NCBI GenBank assembly: GCA_949358305.1
Contig: OX442322.1
Coordinates: 2,914,001-2,978,000, forward strand
From: Strigamia acuminata
Lineage: Eukaryota > Arthropoda > Chilopoda > Geophilomorpha > Linotaeniidae
DNA length: 64,000 bases
Direction of reading: 5' to 3'
Each line of letters begins with the position of its first letter. Positions within the stretch are counted from its first letter, which is position 1. The notes below the pieces were generated by a model. The model searched no databases. It saw only the letters and a list, made by a program, of their open reading frames with translations, and had not been told where the DNA came from. Position numbers and translations under genes: made by a program. Below, piece by piece: positions 12,596 through 22,559 of this stretch.

Positions 12596-13124
12596 TGTAG
12601 CAGAGTAGGGCGCAGAATATCGGTGAATTATCACCGGGAAGCGTGAAAAATGGGGCCGTGCTGCGCGCACGGACGTGGGCGATACGACGCGTATCGTAAC
12701 GGTACGGCGCGTGGCTTACGGCCACTTATAGCGCACTAAATGAGCACACAAAGTGCTTTAAAGCAAAGGCAATGATAACAAAATATAAAACACTTTACTA
12801 AAATAAGAATACATTACATAAATGGTGTGAAAAACAATCAAGCAGCACACAGCCGTGTGCTGCGCCATCTTGGATTTGGGTAAAAGTGATGGTGGCACTC
12901 TGGTGCCGGAAATTAGCATTAATAAAGGATAAATCATTGGATTGAAGAACAAATCATATCAAAACAAGACAAGAGTATGGAATTACATATGAGACAGCGT
13001 AAAACGAATAGTAACATCGAGATCAATTAAATAAGAACTAAAACACGCTGTATATCTAAACATAACAGGAAATCAAGGAAATAACAAATATATTCATCGA
13101 TACAAATTGGTCTTCTGACCAACA
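12596..13124 (-). repeat. Copia-2 5' LTR
   Basis: 529 bp, nearly identical to 5808-6336. It is followed on the right by the GTTGT target duplication and then the interrupted Gypsy-2 gag. Confidence 0.92.
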
Positions 13125-14498
13125 GTTGTTGTCCTGTTTCGCGTTGACGTTCCTCTCGTGACGATGTGCGGTCTTCGGAATGTTTTCTCGAAGGTCCGTC
13201 GTCCTTGAGGATGGGTACCGGCTGTGGCCAGTCGCTACCCCGCGAGTCGTCACGTTGTCGGCTCGCGTGAGTCTGTTCTTCGTTACGGCGCGCGTTGTTC
13301 GCATTAATTAATCGGTTGATAGCGTTGTTAGTGTTATCGTCTAACGCCATCATGCGAGGTCGAACGCGTTGTTCGGTTGAAACTTCCCGTTTGCGTGGAG
13401 TGACTGGCACTTCCTTTTTTCGCTCGGGTTTGGGGCTGACCTTCGGCGTGCGCTTCGGGTCGCCTTCTACGCTCTCGTCGGACAATTCTGACGAACTGAT
13501 TTCTGGCTTGCGAACGGATTTTGGTTTGTCTCGTTGCAGCCTGGCCATGAAAGCTTGTTCAGCTTCTTGTTGAGAATGGAATGCATACCGATGTGCATGT
13601 AAGGCTCGATCAACTATTTCAACCTCTTCTGGAGTGGTCAGAATGCGCTGGGATTTGCCGTACTCGAGAGCTTGCGCTTCTCTTTCCGCCAGCTTCCGCT
13701 TTCTCTCGCGGATGGCTTGTCGGGCCTCATTCTCGGCATCCGCTTCGAATTGAGCGGAATCTACCATTTGTTGAGCGTATGCGTCTTCAACAATGGTGAT
13801 TTGTGGGGATAACCTGCGCGCTCTTAAAGCTGCACGTACGATTTGTAACGTTTCGTACACAGTTATTTTTCTCGTTGGCAGAGTGTATCGTACACCTTCT
13901 GCCTGTGCCAACTGCATCGTATCTACCAAGGTGGCCGAGACGCTGTAAGGCTGGCTCGAAACACGCTCAGTATTTGACGCATTGGACTTGTGTCCTTCGG
14001 ACCTGACCGAAGCTGGGCGGCTTTGCGTAATCGGCGTGTTTAGTGCCGAATTAGCTGTCGTATTTGACGCCGTCTTTTGTATTGGAGACGCCGCTTTCGG
14101 ACTGCCCACCTCGGTGTCGTGTGTTAGACAAGGCGATTGGTTATGGGATAAAACCTCGTTTCCGCTCGTCTCGCCGTCACGGTTAGAACGCGGCAGTTTG
14201 GAGTGAGATTGCTTTTCACCCCGCTCTGTTTCGTCCAATCGCTGCCTCGTCTCGGCGTGAGACGGGTGCGATGCCTCTGATGCGCTTCTACGATCGGGTT
14301 TAGACTTGCGCCGTTTTTGCCTCGCTTCGTGCGCTGAGGCTTTGGGTAAGGGACCTCCAGATCGCAAATGATAATCGGCGCCTTTACGGCTACCAGCTCT
14401 CTTGTTTGCGTCGGAGTCGGAATCCGTTACTCGGATGTTGTCTGCCATTTCTTTTGGTATGAAAATGATCTCAAGTTCTGTTCGAGTCGTTTAAATCG

Positions 14499-14516
14499 AT
14501 CCCGGACAGGCCCCCA
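14499..14516 (-). other. Gypsy-2 primer binding site
   Basis: Immediately inside the 5' LTR, two bases from its CA end, the minus strand reads TGGGGGCCTGTCCGGGAT. This is close to the complement of the 3' end of proline tRNA (TGGGGGCTCG then TCCGGGAT), as used by many retroelements. Two positions differ from the canonical tRNA complement as I recall it. Confidence 0.65.
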
Positions 14517-14518
14517 CG

Positions 14519-15515
14519 TGTCGCGCTCAACTCTGTCTCTCGCTAATACGTGGTTTGAGTCACTTACTAATCTCGCAATACCGCTTTACTCAAGCGGTTA
14601 CCCAAAAGAATATGACACAACAAACAATATAAAAGGTAAATATAATAAATGTATTTATTATACGGGAATATACAGTTAAAAGGGATAAAATATGTAAAGG
14701 AATAAGGGTAAAAGGTAAGGTGTGTGAAGTCGGCGGGAAACTGGTCAAGGTCGTCCTTTGTTGGCGCTCTGGATCCAAGATGGCGTCCGCGTGGTAACGT
14801 GGTGTCGTCTTGGGCCGGCGTGGCAATGAATGGCGTCCTCGTCTCACGTTTCTTGGTCAGTCCTTCGGGCTCACGCTGGTCGGGCGCGAGTGAATGCCTA
14901 AAAGGTCTTACTTCGGCTGTTGTCTAGGTTTTAGGGTTTTGTGTAGGTGTCCGGCGATCACACAGCGGCGGACGCTTGGTGGTTCCCAGCGAAACACACA
15001 GCGGCGGGGAACGCTCGTCGTGGTTACTGCAATTTAGGCTTGTGCGACCGTTTGTCTGCACAACTCGCTAAATTGGAGTAGGGTTACTATTTCTAGCTGG
15101 CTTGCTAAAATAGTGTGGTAATCTTGTTTCGCAGGTTACTCTGCGGAGGTTAACACAAATCAATCGTACTCACGTTGGAAGTCCCTTGTCCTAGGTCACT
15201 CCTGAAGTCTTTGTACTTAGACTTGATCGTTGTAGGACGTTTGGCTTTTACGTGTATCTTGCTTGATTTTTGTGTTGGTTCTGCCCGCTCAGTGCAAGGC
15301 AAATTCCTTTGCACAAAGCGGGGGGTGACAGGTGACTAAAGCCACCCAATGGTGGGGAAGACGAATCTCCCCCACTCCCCCAGGGCATACGCCCGTCCAT
15401 TGACTGGATGTCAATGCTCTGAGGGAAGGAAGGCGCGCGTGCGACCCCCCCTTCTTTACCCGTATGTAGGCCACGAGAGAAACTCTTCGTGCCCCACCCC
15501 AGTCGGGTCACCACA
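14519..15515 (-). repeat. Gypsy-2 5' LTR
   Basis: On the minus strand this begins TGTGGTGACCCGACTGGG and ends GCGCGACA just before the primer site. The first 260 bp are repeated, inverted and almost identical, at 63740-64000, which fixes the outer boundary. The inner boundary is set by the terminal CA and the primer site. The length of about 997 bp is inferred. Confidence 0.75.
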
Positions 15516-15614
15516 CACTATCCACATCGTTTTGAGCTGATCTGCACGAGTTTGATGCGCAATTACGAGCGCAATGTTTCAGTGCGAGTTTTGGCCTAAA
15601 GTCCAGATATATAA

Positions 15615-15936
15615 ACATGAGCAAAGTCTTCCACTGCAATATTTAACGATATTCTGCGCCAGAGAGTCTCACAGTCTTACCAGCCGACCACGCGTGTCCG
15701 GAAAGGCAGATTGAGGCGCGAATTTCTCCAAATGCGCCTAATGGACTCCGAAGAAATGATGTGCTTCTTAGCTCGGGTCGACAGAAAAGTTTTGAAACTT
15801 AAAAACGTTAAAGTCATCCCGACAGATGAAGAAGTGCCATTTCAGTACATGGATTTTCTCCCAGCACAGTACGAAACTGTGAAACAAATCAGGTACCACT
15901 GAGAAGATCCAGATTTTATCGTCGCCAAGGTAAAAG
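15615..15936 (+). pseudogene. gag: Copia-3 gag, first fragment
   Basis: Open in frame from about 15615; it includes YQPTTRVRKG and MRLMDSEEMMCFLARVDRKV, typical of the Copia gag UBN2 region. A TGA at 15901-15903 falls where a Trp is expected (YH-stop-EDPDF). The frame then reaches VAKVK, where a solo LTR interrupts it. It continues as ERLLGE at 16466. Confidence 0.75.
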
Positions 15937-16460
15937 TGTGGGTCGGTAGCAGAGGAAAACGACCAAGAAACGTGGCGAAGACGTTCGCAAATGCGTCGCA
16001 CTACTCGTGCGAACGTGTGGGCGACGTCGAGGGCAAAAAAGAATAAAACAACCGCGCAAATGCGCTTATATGTCGTGAAATCAATTGTACAAATGCTTAA
16101 AAGCATAAAAGTAATTTACTAAATCAAAATACTCACTTATGAGTCCAAAAAACATTGAAAAGAGGTGGCGAGCACGAAACGATGGTCGCCGCCATCTTGT
16201 AAAGTCAGAATGATAACAGTAACGACACCTGGTGTCGTGAAATGGCGTTATGGAATTGGAAATTCCATAAAGCCTAACAAAAGGTTAGATATAGCATGAT
16301 GCCTCATGCATAAACACAATAATAGAGTGTGAATACTCTGAAACGGTATAAATAATCAAATATAAATAAACATCGGGATAAATAAGTAAATATAATAAAT
16401 TAGGAGGTCGTAATGTGATTCTATATCACATCGATGATATCACGGTCCTATAGACCAACA
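15937..16460 (-). repeat. Solo LTR of a Copia-2-related family
   Basis: A 524-bp TGTGGG...CCAACA unit flanked on both sides by AAAAG (15932-15936 and 16461-16465). It shares the overall layout of the Copia-2 LTR (GTAGCAGAG near one end, GCCATCTTG in the middle, TAGACCAACA at the other end) but is clearly diverged. With an intact duplication and no internal region, it is a solo LTR left by LTR-LTR recombination. Confidence 0.8.
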
Positions 16461-16465
16461 AAAAG

Positions 16466-16625
16466 AAAGGTTGTTAGGAGAATACAATTGCTTGTACAAA
16501 TCTTCGGACATTTATGGAATAAATACCCGAGACTCGGTTGACAGTGCAGGCGCATTCTTTGGGAAAGGAAGATGGCAACGTGGTAAAGGCAGAAACGTGC
16601 CATTTTCACCTCGCTACGAATTAAA
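16466..16625 (+). pseudogene. gag: Copia-3 gag, second fragment
   Basis: Directly after the solo LTR the gag frame resumes (ERLLGEYN) and reaches GKGRWQRGKGRNVPF and SPRYE, the position just before a zinc knuckle in related elements. The knuckle itself is absent; unrelated AT-rich sequence follows. Confidence 0.6.
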
Positions 16626-17094
16626 TATAATTCGTAATTGGAATATTGATAAGTAAATGAAGACATTTACTTATACCAATATCCTACCAAAGTTGTGGCG
16701 GTGCAGATAAAGTCAACCGCATCTCTCAGATCATTCGATTCATCGACGTGCGATGATTTACACAAAGCGAACCAAGGAACTAGCGAAGCCGTATCGGACT
16801 CCAGGATACAGCCATCCGGCTTAGATGACATCTATAACCAGATCGAGCAATGAGAAAACCGCTCCCAATCTCCGGACACGTAATGATATTATTTTAGGGC
16901 CAATTGGCCAATGTATTGTATAGTTTAATAGCGATTTAACTTGCCAAATGTTGGCATTAGTGTTGTGTATAATTTAGCTCATTCATATTGTTTGCCAACA
17001 ATAAACTGTAGTGTATTGATAATTATGTTGTCTTGTATTTATCTCGTATTGTATTCACTATTTTGTATCACGACTTATCTTCGGTACCATTGTT
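16626..17094. other. Non-coding sequence replacing Copia-3 protease and integrase
   Basis: No coding similarity is seen. It holds an imperfect hairpin at 16636-16684 (GGAATATTGATAAGTAAATG pairing with CATTTACTTATACCAATATCC) and AT-rich sequence with TGTTGGCA...TGCCAACA near 16950-17003. It could be a small inserted element or the result of a deletion. Confidence 0.35.
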
Positions 17095-19204
17095 AAATGG
17101 AAGTTGTGGTTGTCACCGTCACAATGATGAGGTTATACCTGTTCAGCAGCAACCAGTACCTCAAATAGGTATTCCTGTGCCACAGCAGGTGCTCCCTGCA
17201 CAGAAAGCAGCGATTTCTGCCCCTGTACCTCAAACACAAGTCCCTGATCCACAATTGATTCAACAGGCTGCTGAGCCTAGAATTGATGATGATTTGTTAG
17301 CCGCAGAGGCTGGGGGTGGGGAAAAAAAAGACGAGGTAGAGGTTCGGTTGAGGAATGTTTCTACAACGCCTCCTTTACCACGAAGGAATTCACCATGAGG
17401 TGCCGCAGTAAAGGGGGACACAATGGCACATCTACGATTAAAAGCTCTGGATATGTCAGAATGGAAAAGAATCTCAACCGTTAGAAAAAATGGTGAAACG
17501 GCAGGAAAAGTTGATGTGTATTACATCTCACCCTTAAACGATAGGATTCGCAGTCGGATTGACGTTGTGCGATGGTGCAACGAAGAAGGGTATTTATATG
17601 ACAAGGGATTGTTTGACTTCAAGACTGAAGAGACCATTGGGTTTGCTGGTCATGCATCCGTAGAACCGGACTCTTTTGACGAGGCAATGGACAATCCCAA
17701 CAAACCCGACTGACAGAATGCTATGAATGACGAGATTAATATCTTTAATGACAGAAAAGTTTACGAGGAAGTTGATAAAACTGAAGGGACAAATTTGCTG
17801 GGAACAAAATGGATTTACAAGCTGAAGCGCGACCATACTGGGGCAATTAAACGTTTTAGAGCACGTTTGGTTGCACAAGGTTTTGGGCAAAAGGAAGGGA
17901 TTGATTTCACTGAGATATTTTCTCCAGTGGTCAATTTTGTTCTAGTATTGATTTTCTTTTGTTTCCTTGTGGTTCTGCAAGGTTGGCGAGATAAACATCT
18001 CAACGTCAAGGCTGCATACTTGTACGCAGACCTTGATGTACCACAATACGTGAACATCCCTAAGGGCTTGCAAACTAAAGAGAACCAACACAAATGTTGG
18101 CGACTTGACAAGGCCTTGTACGGTCTTTACCAGTCCGGAAGGATGTGGTATTTCAAACTCCACGAACGATTACTAGAAATTGGGTTCACTCCAGTCTTAG
18201 GGCTGAATTGCGTGTATAATTACGGATCAGACGCCGTCATTATATTCTACGTGGATGACATTGTTTTGTTCAGTAGAGATGGGTTTGTTGAACAATGCAT
18301 CCTCGAATAGATTCAAGAGAGTTTTGAAATAGTCAACCTAGGACCAGTGACATTGCTATTAGGGATTCAATTCGAAAGAAAGAATGGGGACATTTTGGTA
18401 TACCAAAAGAATTACATTGCGGAACTAGTTCAGAAATATGACGTAGATCCATGTCATAAAGTTAAAATTCCGGTCACTGTTGGAACTATGATCCAGAAAG
18501 TCCAAACAGGCGAGCAAATTAATTCGACGTTCCCGTACAGGTCCTTTGTAGGAAGTTTGCTATTCATCGCAAACAGAACGCGTCCGGATATCCTCTTCAG
18601 CGTCATTGTATTACCTCAATACAATGAGACCCATTTTAACAGGCATGTTAAAATGCTGCTACAGGTGTTGAGGTATCTAGCGAATACCCCCAATTATGTG
18701 ATCAACCTAGCAAATTGCCAAAACAACAATTTGACTGTTTATACCGACACGTCCTTTGCTTTGGACCAAGACCGTAGGAGAAGCTTTGGCGGTCACATAG
18801 TGTATTTGGGAAAGGTTCCGATTTCATGTAATTGTAGAAAACAATCCATGACTTCATTGAGCATCATGGAAAGCGAATTTCTCGCTGTTGTTGACGGTGT
18901 AAAAGAAGTGATATGGCTGGAGCGTTTATACAACGCTGATATCATTCTGTGTTTCGAAAGAAACATTCCTTGTGTCTACGCCGACAGCATGCCGGCAATC
19001 AATTACGCCAAAAATAAAATCGAAAATTGTGCAAATAAACATATAGATGTTAAATTGCACTTTCTCCGCAATTGGTATGAAAAGGGAGTGTTTAGTATTA
19101 AATATGTTCCTGGTGAGTTGAACATCGCGGATCTGATAACTAAATGGCTGCCGCGCAATAGACTTTGTCAGCTCTGTGAGCACATTTTTGTAATTGTCAA
19201 ATAG
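17095..19204 (+). pseudogene. pol: Copia-3 pol: linker, MBD-like module, RT and RNase H
   Basis: A single reading frame runs through a Pro/Gln-rich linker, an MBD-like module (17462-17623), RT (GTKWIYKLK, ARLVAQGFG, YGLYQSGR, FYVDDIVLF) and RNase H (YTDTSFALDQD, SIMESEF, NIADLITKWLP). Three stops interrupt it in the same frame: TGA 17396-17398, TGA 17711-17713 and TAG 18308-18310. The last two replace expected Trp codons. The region is otherwise well preserved. Confidence 0.85.
17462..17623 (+). other. MBD-like domain inside Copia-3 pol
   Basis: The 54 residues contain EWKRI, TVRKNGETAGKVDVYYISP, DRIRSR, DVVRW and GLFDFK in order. This is the methyl-CpG-binding-domain signature (WKR, RKxGxxAGKxDVYYxSP, RxRSK, FDF). 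The R, D, Y and R equivalent to MeCP2 R111, D121, Y123 and R133 are all present with identical spacing (10 and 12). Known family members bind methylated CpG through the two arginines; function here is inferred. Confidence 0.72.
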
Positions 19205-19220
19205 TTGCGCAAGGGAGACT

Positions 19221-19604
19221 TGTTGGTGTATGCCCAACTGTTTGAGCATTATTCAGTTGTATTCTGCGGATAGATACAACACGTCCCATTGCTGTCTTGT
19301 GTTGTTTGTCATATTGGTTGATCCTGCTTTTTATCCCATTGCTTGTTATGTACCGCAACCAATATGAGTTTACAGTTAATGGCATGCCAATATGTCGTCT
19401 GCTCTAAAGAGCTTCTTATTGTTTTGATCTTTTGTATTGTTTCGCTCATTGTTTTGTTCAGTAGAGATGGGTTTGTTGAACAATGCATCCTCGAATGGAT
19501 TCAAGAGAGTTTTGAAATAGTCAACCTTTTGTATTGTTTCGCTTATTCATTCGTTATGCCAATCTTTATGATTCTTTTGTAAAGAATAAATCATGTTTAT
19601 CAAC
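19221..19604 (+). repeat. Copia-3 3' LTR with captured RT fragment
   Basis: It follows the purine tract GCGCAAGGGAGACT and begins TGTTGGTGTATGCCC; the likely end is TTTATCAACA at 19604. No matching 5' LTR is in the window, so the right boundary is approximate. It contains an 81-bp copy of RT coding sequence (19447-19527). Confidence 0.6.
19447..19527 (+). repeat. 81-bp duplicate of Copia-3 RT sequence
   Basis: Identical to 18259-18339 except one base: TGG here against TAG at 18308-18310. It is flanked by near-identical 20-bp sequences (TTTTGTATTGTTTCGCTCATT and TTTTGTATTGTTTCGCTTATT). Confidence 0.9.
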
Positions 19605-20559
19605 AATAATTTATTCTACTTTAGATAGAGGGAAAAATAGCCTCTAACCTGTATGATCATGTGCTTGCTTTCACGTCTATGAATAAACAATGGCAGACGC
19701 AAAATGCAGTGTCCCGCACCAATTTAAAGCAGCTCACCTCTTTATTTCGGCTTCCACACGTCTTCAACTGGACCAATATGGACGACGTCACGGGATTTTT
19801 GGCGAAAATTACGAGATTTTTGGACGCGTTTTGTGCGACGGGCACAAACGCATCGCGGATTTCCACGTAGAGTGTATCTGCGCAAGGAAGGGACCGGACA
19901 AGTCTTGTGCTAGGTGACCAAGTAAATTGCAACGATTAAGATCGACGTTTCAACGGCGTCTACGCGGGATTTGCGACGCAGAAATTCCACAAACCAGACG
20001 ACAACGTGCCAACAAGTGTTATTGTTTATTTCGAAGTTGTCATGAAACTTTGTTAAGATTAAGGTTTTGTTTGGGTCAATTAGTGTGTTCTTTGTCCTTT
20101 TGCCTAATCAGGCAAGCAAAGTCCTATTTCTGCACAGGCTTTCCCTGGCCACCGAGTGTCCCGCGGTCCTAGGAGTCCGGTCGAAACTCGGGGGATACTG
20201 TGCAGAGTTTGTCATCTCACTTAGTGAGATTAGTCCCCGGGAAATTTGTGTTTTTGTTTTCTCCTTAAATTTTGGCGTAGAAAAATTAGCCTTTTAGTGA
20301 ATTTTCAAAGTGAAAAGTGCATTTTTGTGAAAGTGCTGCGATTAATTTGAGGAAATGTGTTTTGTGCCGTCACTAAATTTATTAGTGAGTTTGGTGTGGT
20401 CGTGTGGTGCAAATTTTGCATGAACAGTGTTTTATGCAGCAAGAAAGTCTTCAACGGTCATTGGGAATGCCTGCAACAAACACACAATAATCAACACACG
20501 CAAAGCGCAACTAAAGATGGAAACACATGGACAACATGTCGTTAAATGGACATACAGTG
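19605..20559. other. Unassigned sequence between Copia-3 and Gypsy-3
   Basis: No protein family recognised. Short open frames exist (for example 19690-19917 +) without motifs. The right end, with ATGGAAACACATGGACAAC at about 20518, could be the start of another Copia gag cut by the Gypsy-3 LTR, but nothing further supports this. Confidence 0.25.
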
Positions 20560-21964
20560 TGTGACGGTTATAAAACCGTATTTTCCCAGATTTATCGCCA
20601 GACGGCGCTATTTGATTAAAAGCGCGCATTTTCGAATGAATTGCGACAATTATAATTGATTGTTAATATGATGTGAATAAATATTTAGATATTTATTAAA
20701 CCTAATAAAGTATTATTTATTTAAACAATTGATTCTACCGAATCAATATTATATTTTATATTTACGTGTTGAAGAGAATCAATCGGACTCTTTCGGACCC
20801 AGTCTATATTAGGTCCAGACAAGTGACCCACGAATCCATCGACTCGGGCATCTGATTGGCTGTCGCCAATCTTATTGTTCTAAAGAACTATATAAGCTCT
20901 GGTTTTCTACCAGGCCCCTGGCTTGCTCTGAATAATGTTTGTATGTATTGTTGGTTATCGTTTGATTTCTCTCTTTCTTATCGACACATTAGGCCCCCTT
21001 GTCTCTCATCCTAATGGATATTGTTCGTTGTAGCGTCATTTCGGGAAGACTAACTCCGGTAACCAAATGGTCCCGTAGCGCTAGCTTGCTGTTCTAAGGG
21101 ACAGTTAGATTTCGTACGATGACATAATATAATGTTTATATACAGTTGGCCTTGCCAGATGAAAGTGGGCCTCTCAACTAACTGGCCCATGGTCGCGGTA
21201 AGGATGGTTGTTATGGACAATCATGTGCCGTAATCTCTCAGGTCCCCGTCTTTCTATGACTGGCCCTTTCGTACGTTAAAGGTCGGTGAAGGGCTAATAT
21301 AATGTAGTTGCTCCGGGTTGGTAGCCCGTCAACGGTATACAAAATATCGTGTTAAACAAAATACTTGGATACTGGTAAATCCACTAAATGGTATATCCAT
21401 TAATTAATTACCTGGCGCCTGATCACGAGATCTTGACGTCGTAAGGCATGCTGGCGGATGGAGCCTCAACAACTCCCGCGATGGTCCCCTCGACCGTCGT
21501 GACTGTCCCCGCCCATAAAAATAATATCTAACTTTTATTTGTTGCATTTTTGTAGTTCTAGTTATATTCAATGTCTGAATCATTCGATTGAATGATCAAC
21601 AAATTCAGATCACAGCGAAAGCGAAGGATTCTTCGCATTCACCTTCGTTCGTGCCACAGGACCGAATACGTCTCCGTAGCGTTATTTGTGACGATGCCGT
21701 AAAGTCAGCCGTACCCTTCTGGCGTCGCCCGGATACTCAACCAGTTGATGCCGCCGTTTACACGTGTCCAGAACCCCGAACCATTTGTATTCGTAGAAAC
21801 AAGCAGGTAAAACCGTAAGTACGTGTTATTTGGTCATTTATTCATTTAGCGCACATTTCTTAGCTTATCTCGGTTAGGTTATTGTTAGGCTTAACAATGT
21901 CTTGTTCCGACCGATTTATCTCGTTAAAATGGCTAATAAATCAGCCAAAAGTAGAATCGTCACA
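20560..21964 (+). repeat. Gypsy-3 LTR
   Basis: Starts TGTGACGGTTATAAAACC and ends CGTCACA, the same termini as the Gypsy-1 LTR (TGTGACG...CGTCACA), and is followed by a primer site of the same type. It contains a TATATAAGC box near 20890. About 1405 bp; no second copy is in the window, so the ends are set by the termini and primer site. Confidence 0.7.
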
Positions 21965-22520
21965 AGTGGAGGTTCTACCGAGATAAGGCTGCAAAAATTC
22001 AAGTGAATTTTGAGTTGTGTGTGTTTATGAGAATTCGGAAATGTGCTTACAATGTTAAAATTTCAAATGAAATTTTTTACTGATAGAATCAGTGTTTTTG
22101 TTTAATTCTTTCTTGTGATAGCAATCATAGGAGTCTCGTTAGAACCGTCACAAGTGGAGGTTCTACCGAGATAGGCTGCCCAAATTCAAGTGAATTTGAA
22201 TTGTGTGTTGTGTTAATGAATTCGAAAAGTGCTTGCGGTGATAAAAAATTTCAAACGAAATTTATTACGGTAAAATTAATGTTTTTGTTTTAAGTTTTCC
22301 TTGTGAAACTTTTATAGGAATTTTATTAGGACCGTCACAAGCGGTTCTACCGAAGATAGATTACAATTCCTTTATTCGAAAGAATCTAGAAAATTGTGCG
22401 TGCGAAAAGTGGAGTTGAATAATTTAGTCTTATGACAAAATTTCTTGTAAAATAAGTTTCGAACGAAATTTATATCTTTACTAAATGTATTGAATGTTGT
22501 TTTGTGATTAAAATCACAAG
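21958..22520 (+). repeat. 187-bp triplication of LTR end and primer site
   Basis: The string CGTCACAAGTGGAGGTTCTA recurs at 21958 and 22146 and, altered, at 22333 (CGTCACAAGCGGTTCTACC). Intervals are 188 and 187 bp. The interior of each unit is also similar (TTCAAGTGAATTT, AATTCGRAAA, AATTTCAAAYGAAATTT). Confidence 0.85.
21967..21986 (+). other. Gypsy-3 primer binding site
   Basis: TGGAGGTTCTACCGAGATA lies two bases after the LTR. It matches the Gypsy-1 site TGGAGGTCCCACCGAGATA with two transitions. The tRNA species is uncertain; a Thr-type 3' end is the closest I can suggest. Confidence 0.55.
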
Positions 22521-22559
22521 AACAACAATTGTATTCACTTTAATTTTGTTTTTCTGAAG

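Larger units (their letters stand above)
5808..13124 (-). mobile_element. Copia-2 LTR retrotransposon, full length
   Basis: A 7317-bp Ty1/Copia element on the minus strand, with two 529-bp LTRs that differ at about three positions by eye. The TSD is GTTGT, the primer site is complementary to initiator Met tRNA, there is a G-rich polypurine tract, and there is a single gag-pol frame. The frame is broken by only one TAA, so this is a recent insertion. It landed inside the gag of Gypsy-2. Confidence 0.93.
4046..14448 (-). pseudogene. gag: Gypsy-2 gag, split by Copia-2
   Basis: Gag starts at an ATG at 14448 (MADNIRVTDSDSDANKRAG) and runs to the Copia-2 insertion at 13125. It resumes at 5807 in an Arg/Ser/Glu-rich stretch and continues through a capsid-like region (MGELGRALLGSLKAEGI, REWYQGLKGVG) to a CCHC zinc knuckle (CFKCNQPGHYSNEC) and a Lys-rich tail that stops at 4046. 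An in-frame TAG at 5063-5065 interrupts the capsid region where a Trp codon would fit (GVG-stop-DDFLMRF). Removing Copia-2 and one GTTGT copy rejoins the two halves in one frame. The N-terminal third is highly charged and low in complexity. Gag would form the particle and bind element RNA through the knuckle. Confidence 0.8.
1..15515 (-). mobile_element. Gypsy-2 LTR retrotransposon (incomplete at left edge)
   Basis: A minus-strand Ty3/Gypsy element. Reading from the right it has a 5' LTR (14519-15515), a primer binding site resembling the 3' end of proline tRNA, gag, and pol with protease, reverse transcriptase, RNase H and integrase. The 3' LTR lies beyond the window. Its gag is split by Copia-2. 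One nonsense codon in gag and at least one 1-nt frameshift in pol make this copy defective. The right end abuts Copia-3 gag sequence, which suggests that Gypsy-2 inserted into Copia-3; the target duplication cannot be checked because the other end is missing. Confidence 0.85.
15516..19604 (+). mobile_element. Copia-3 remnant
   Basis: A degraded plus-strand Copia element. It keeps parts of gag, the linker, an MBD-like module, RT, RNase H and a 3' LTR. Protease and integrase are missing, and its 5' end was lost or displaced by Gypsy-2. At least four in-frame stops and a solo LTR in gag show that it is old. Confidence 0.85.

Noticed and set aside
19690-19917. A host exon in the spacer between Copia-3 and Gypsy-3
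   Set aside because: No domain, no splice context, short, and surrounded by transposon debris.
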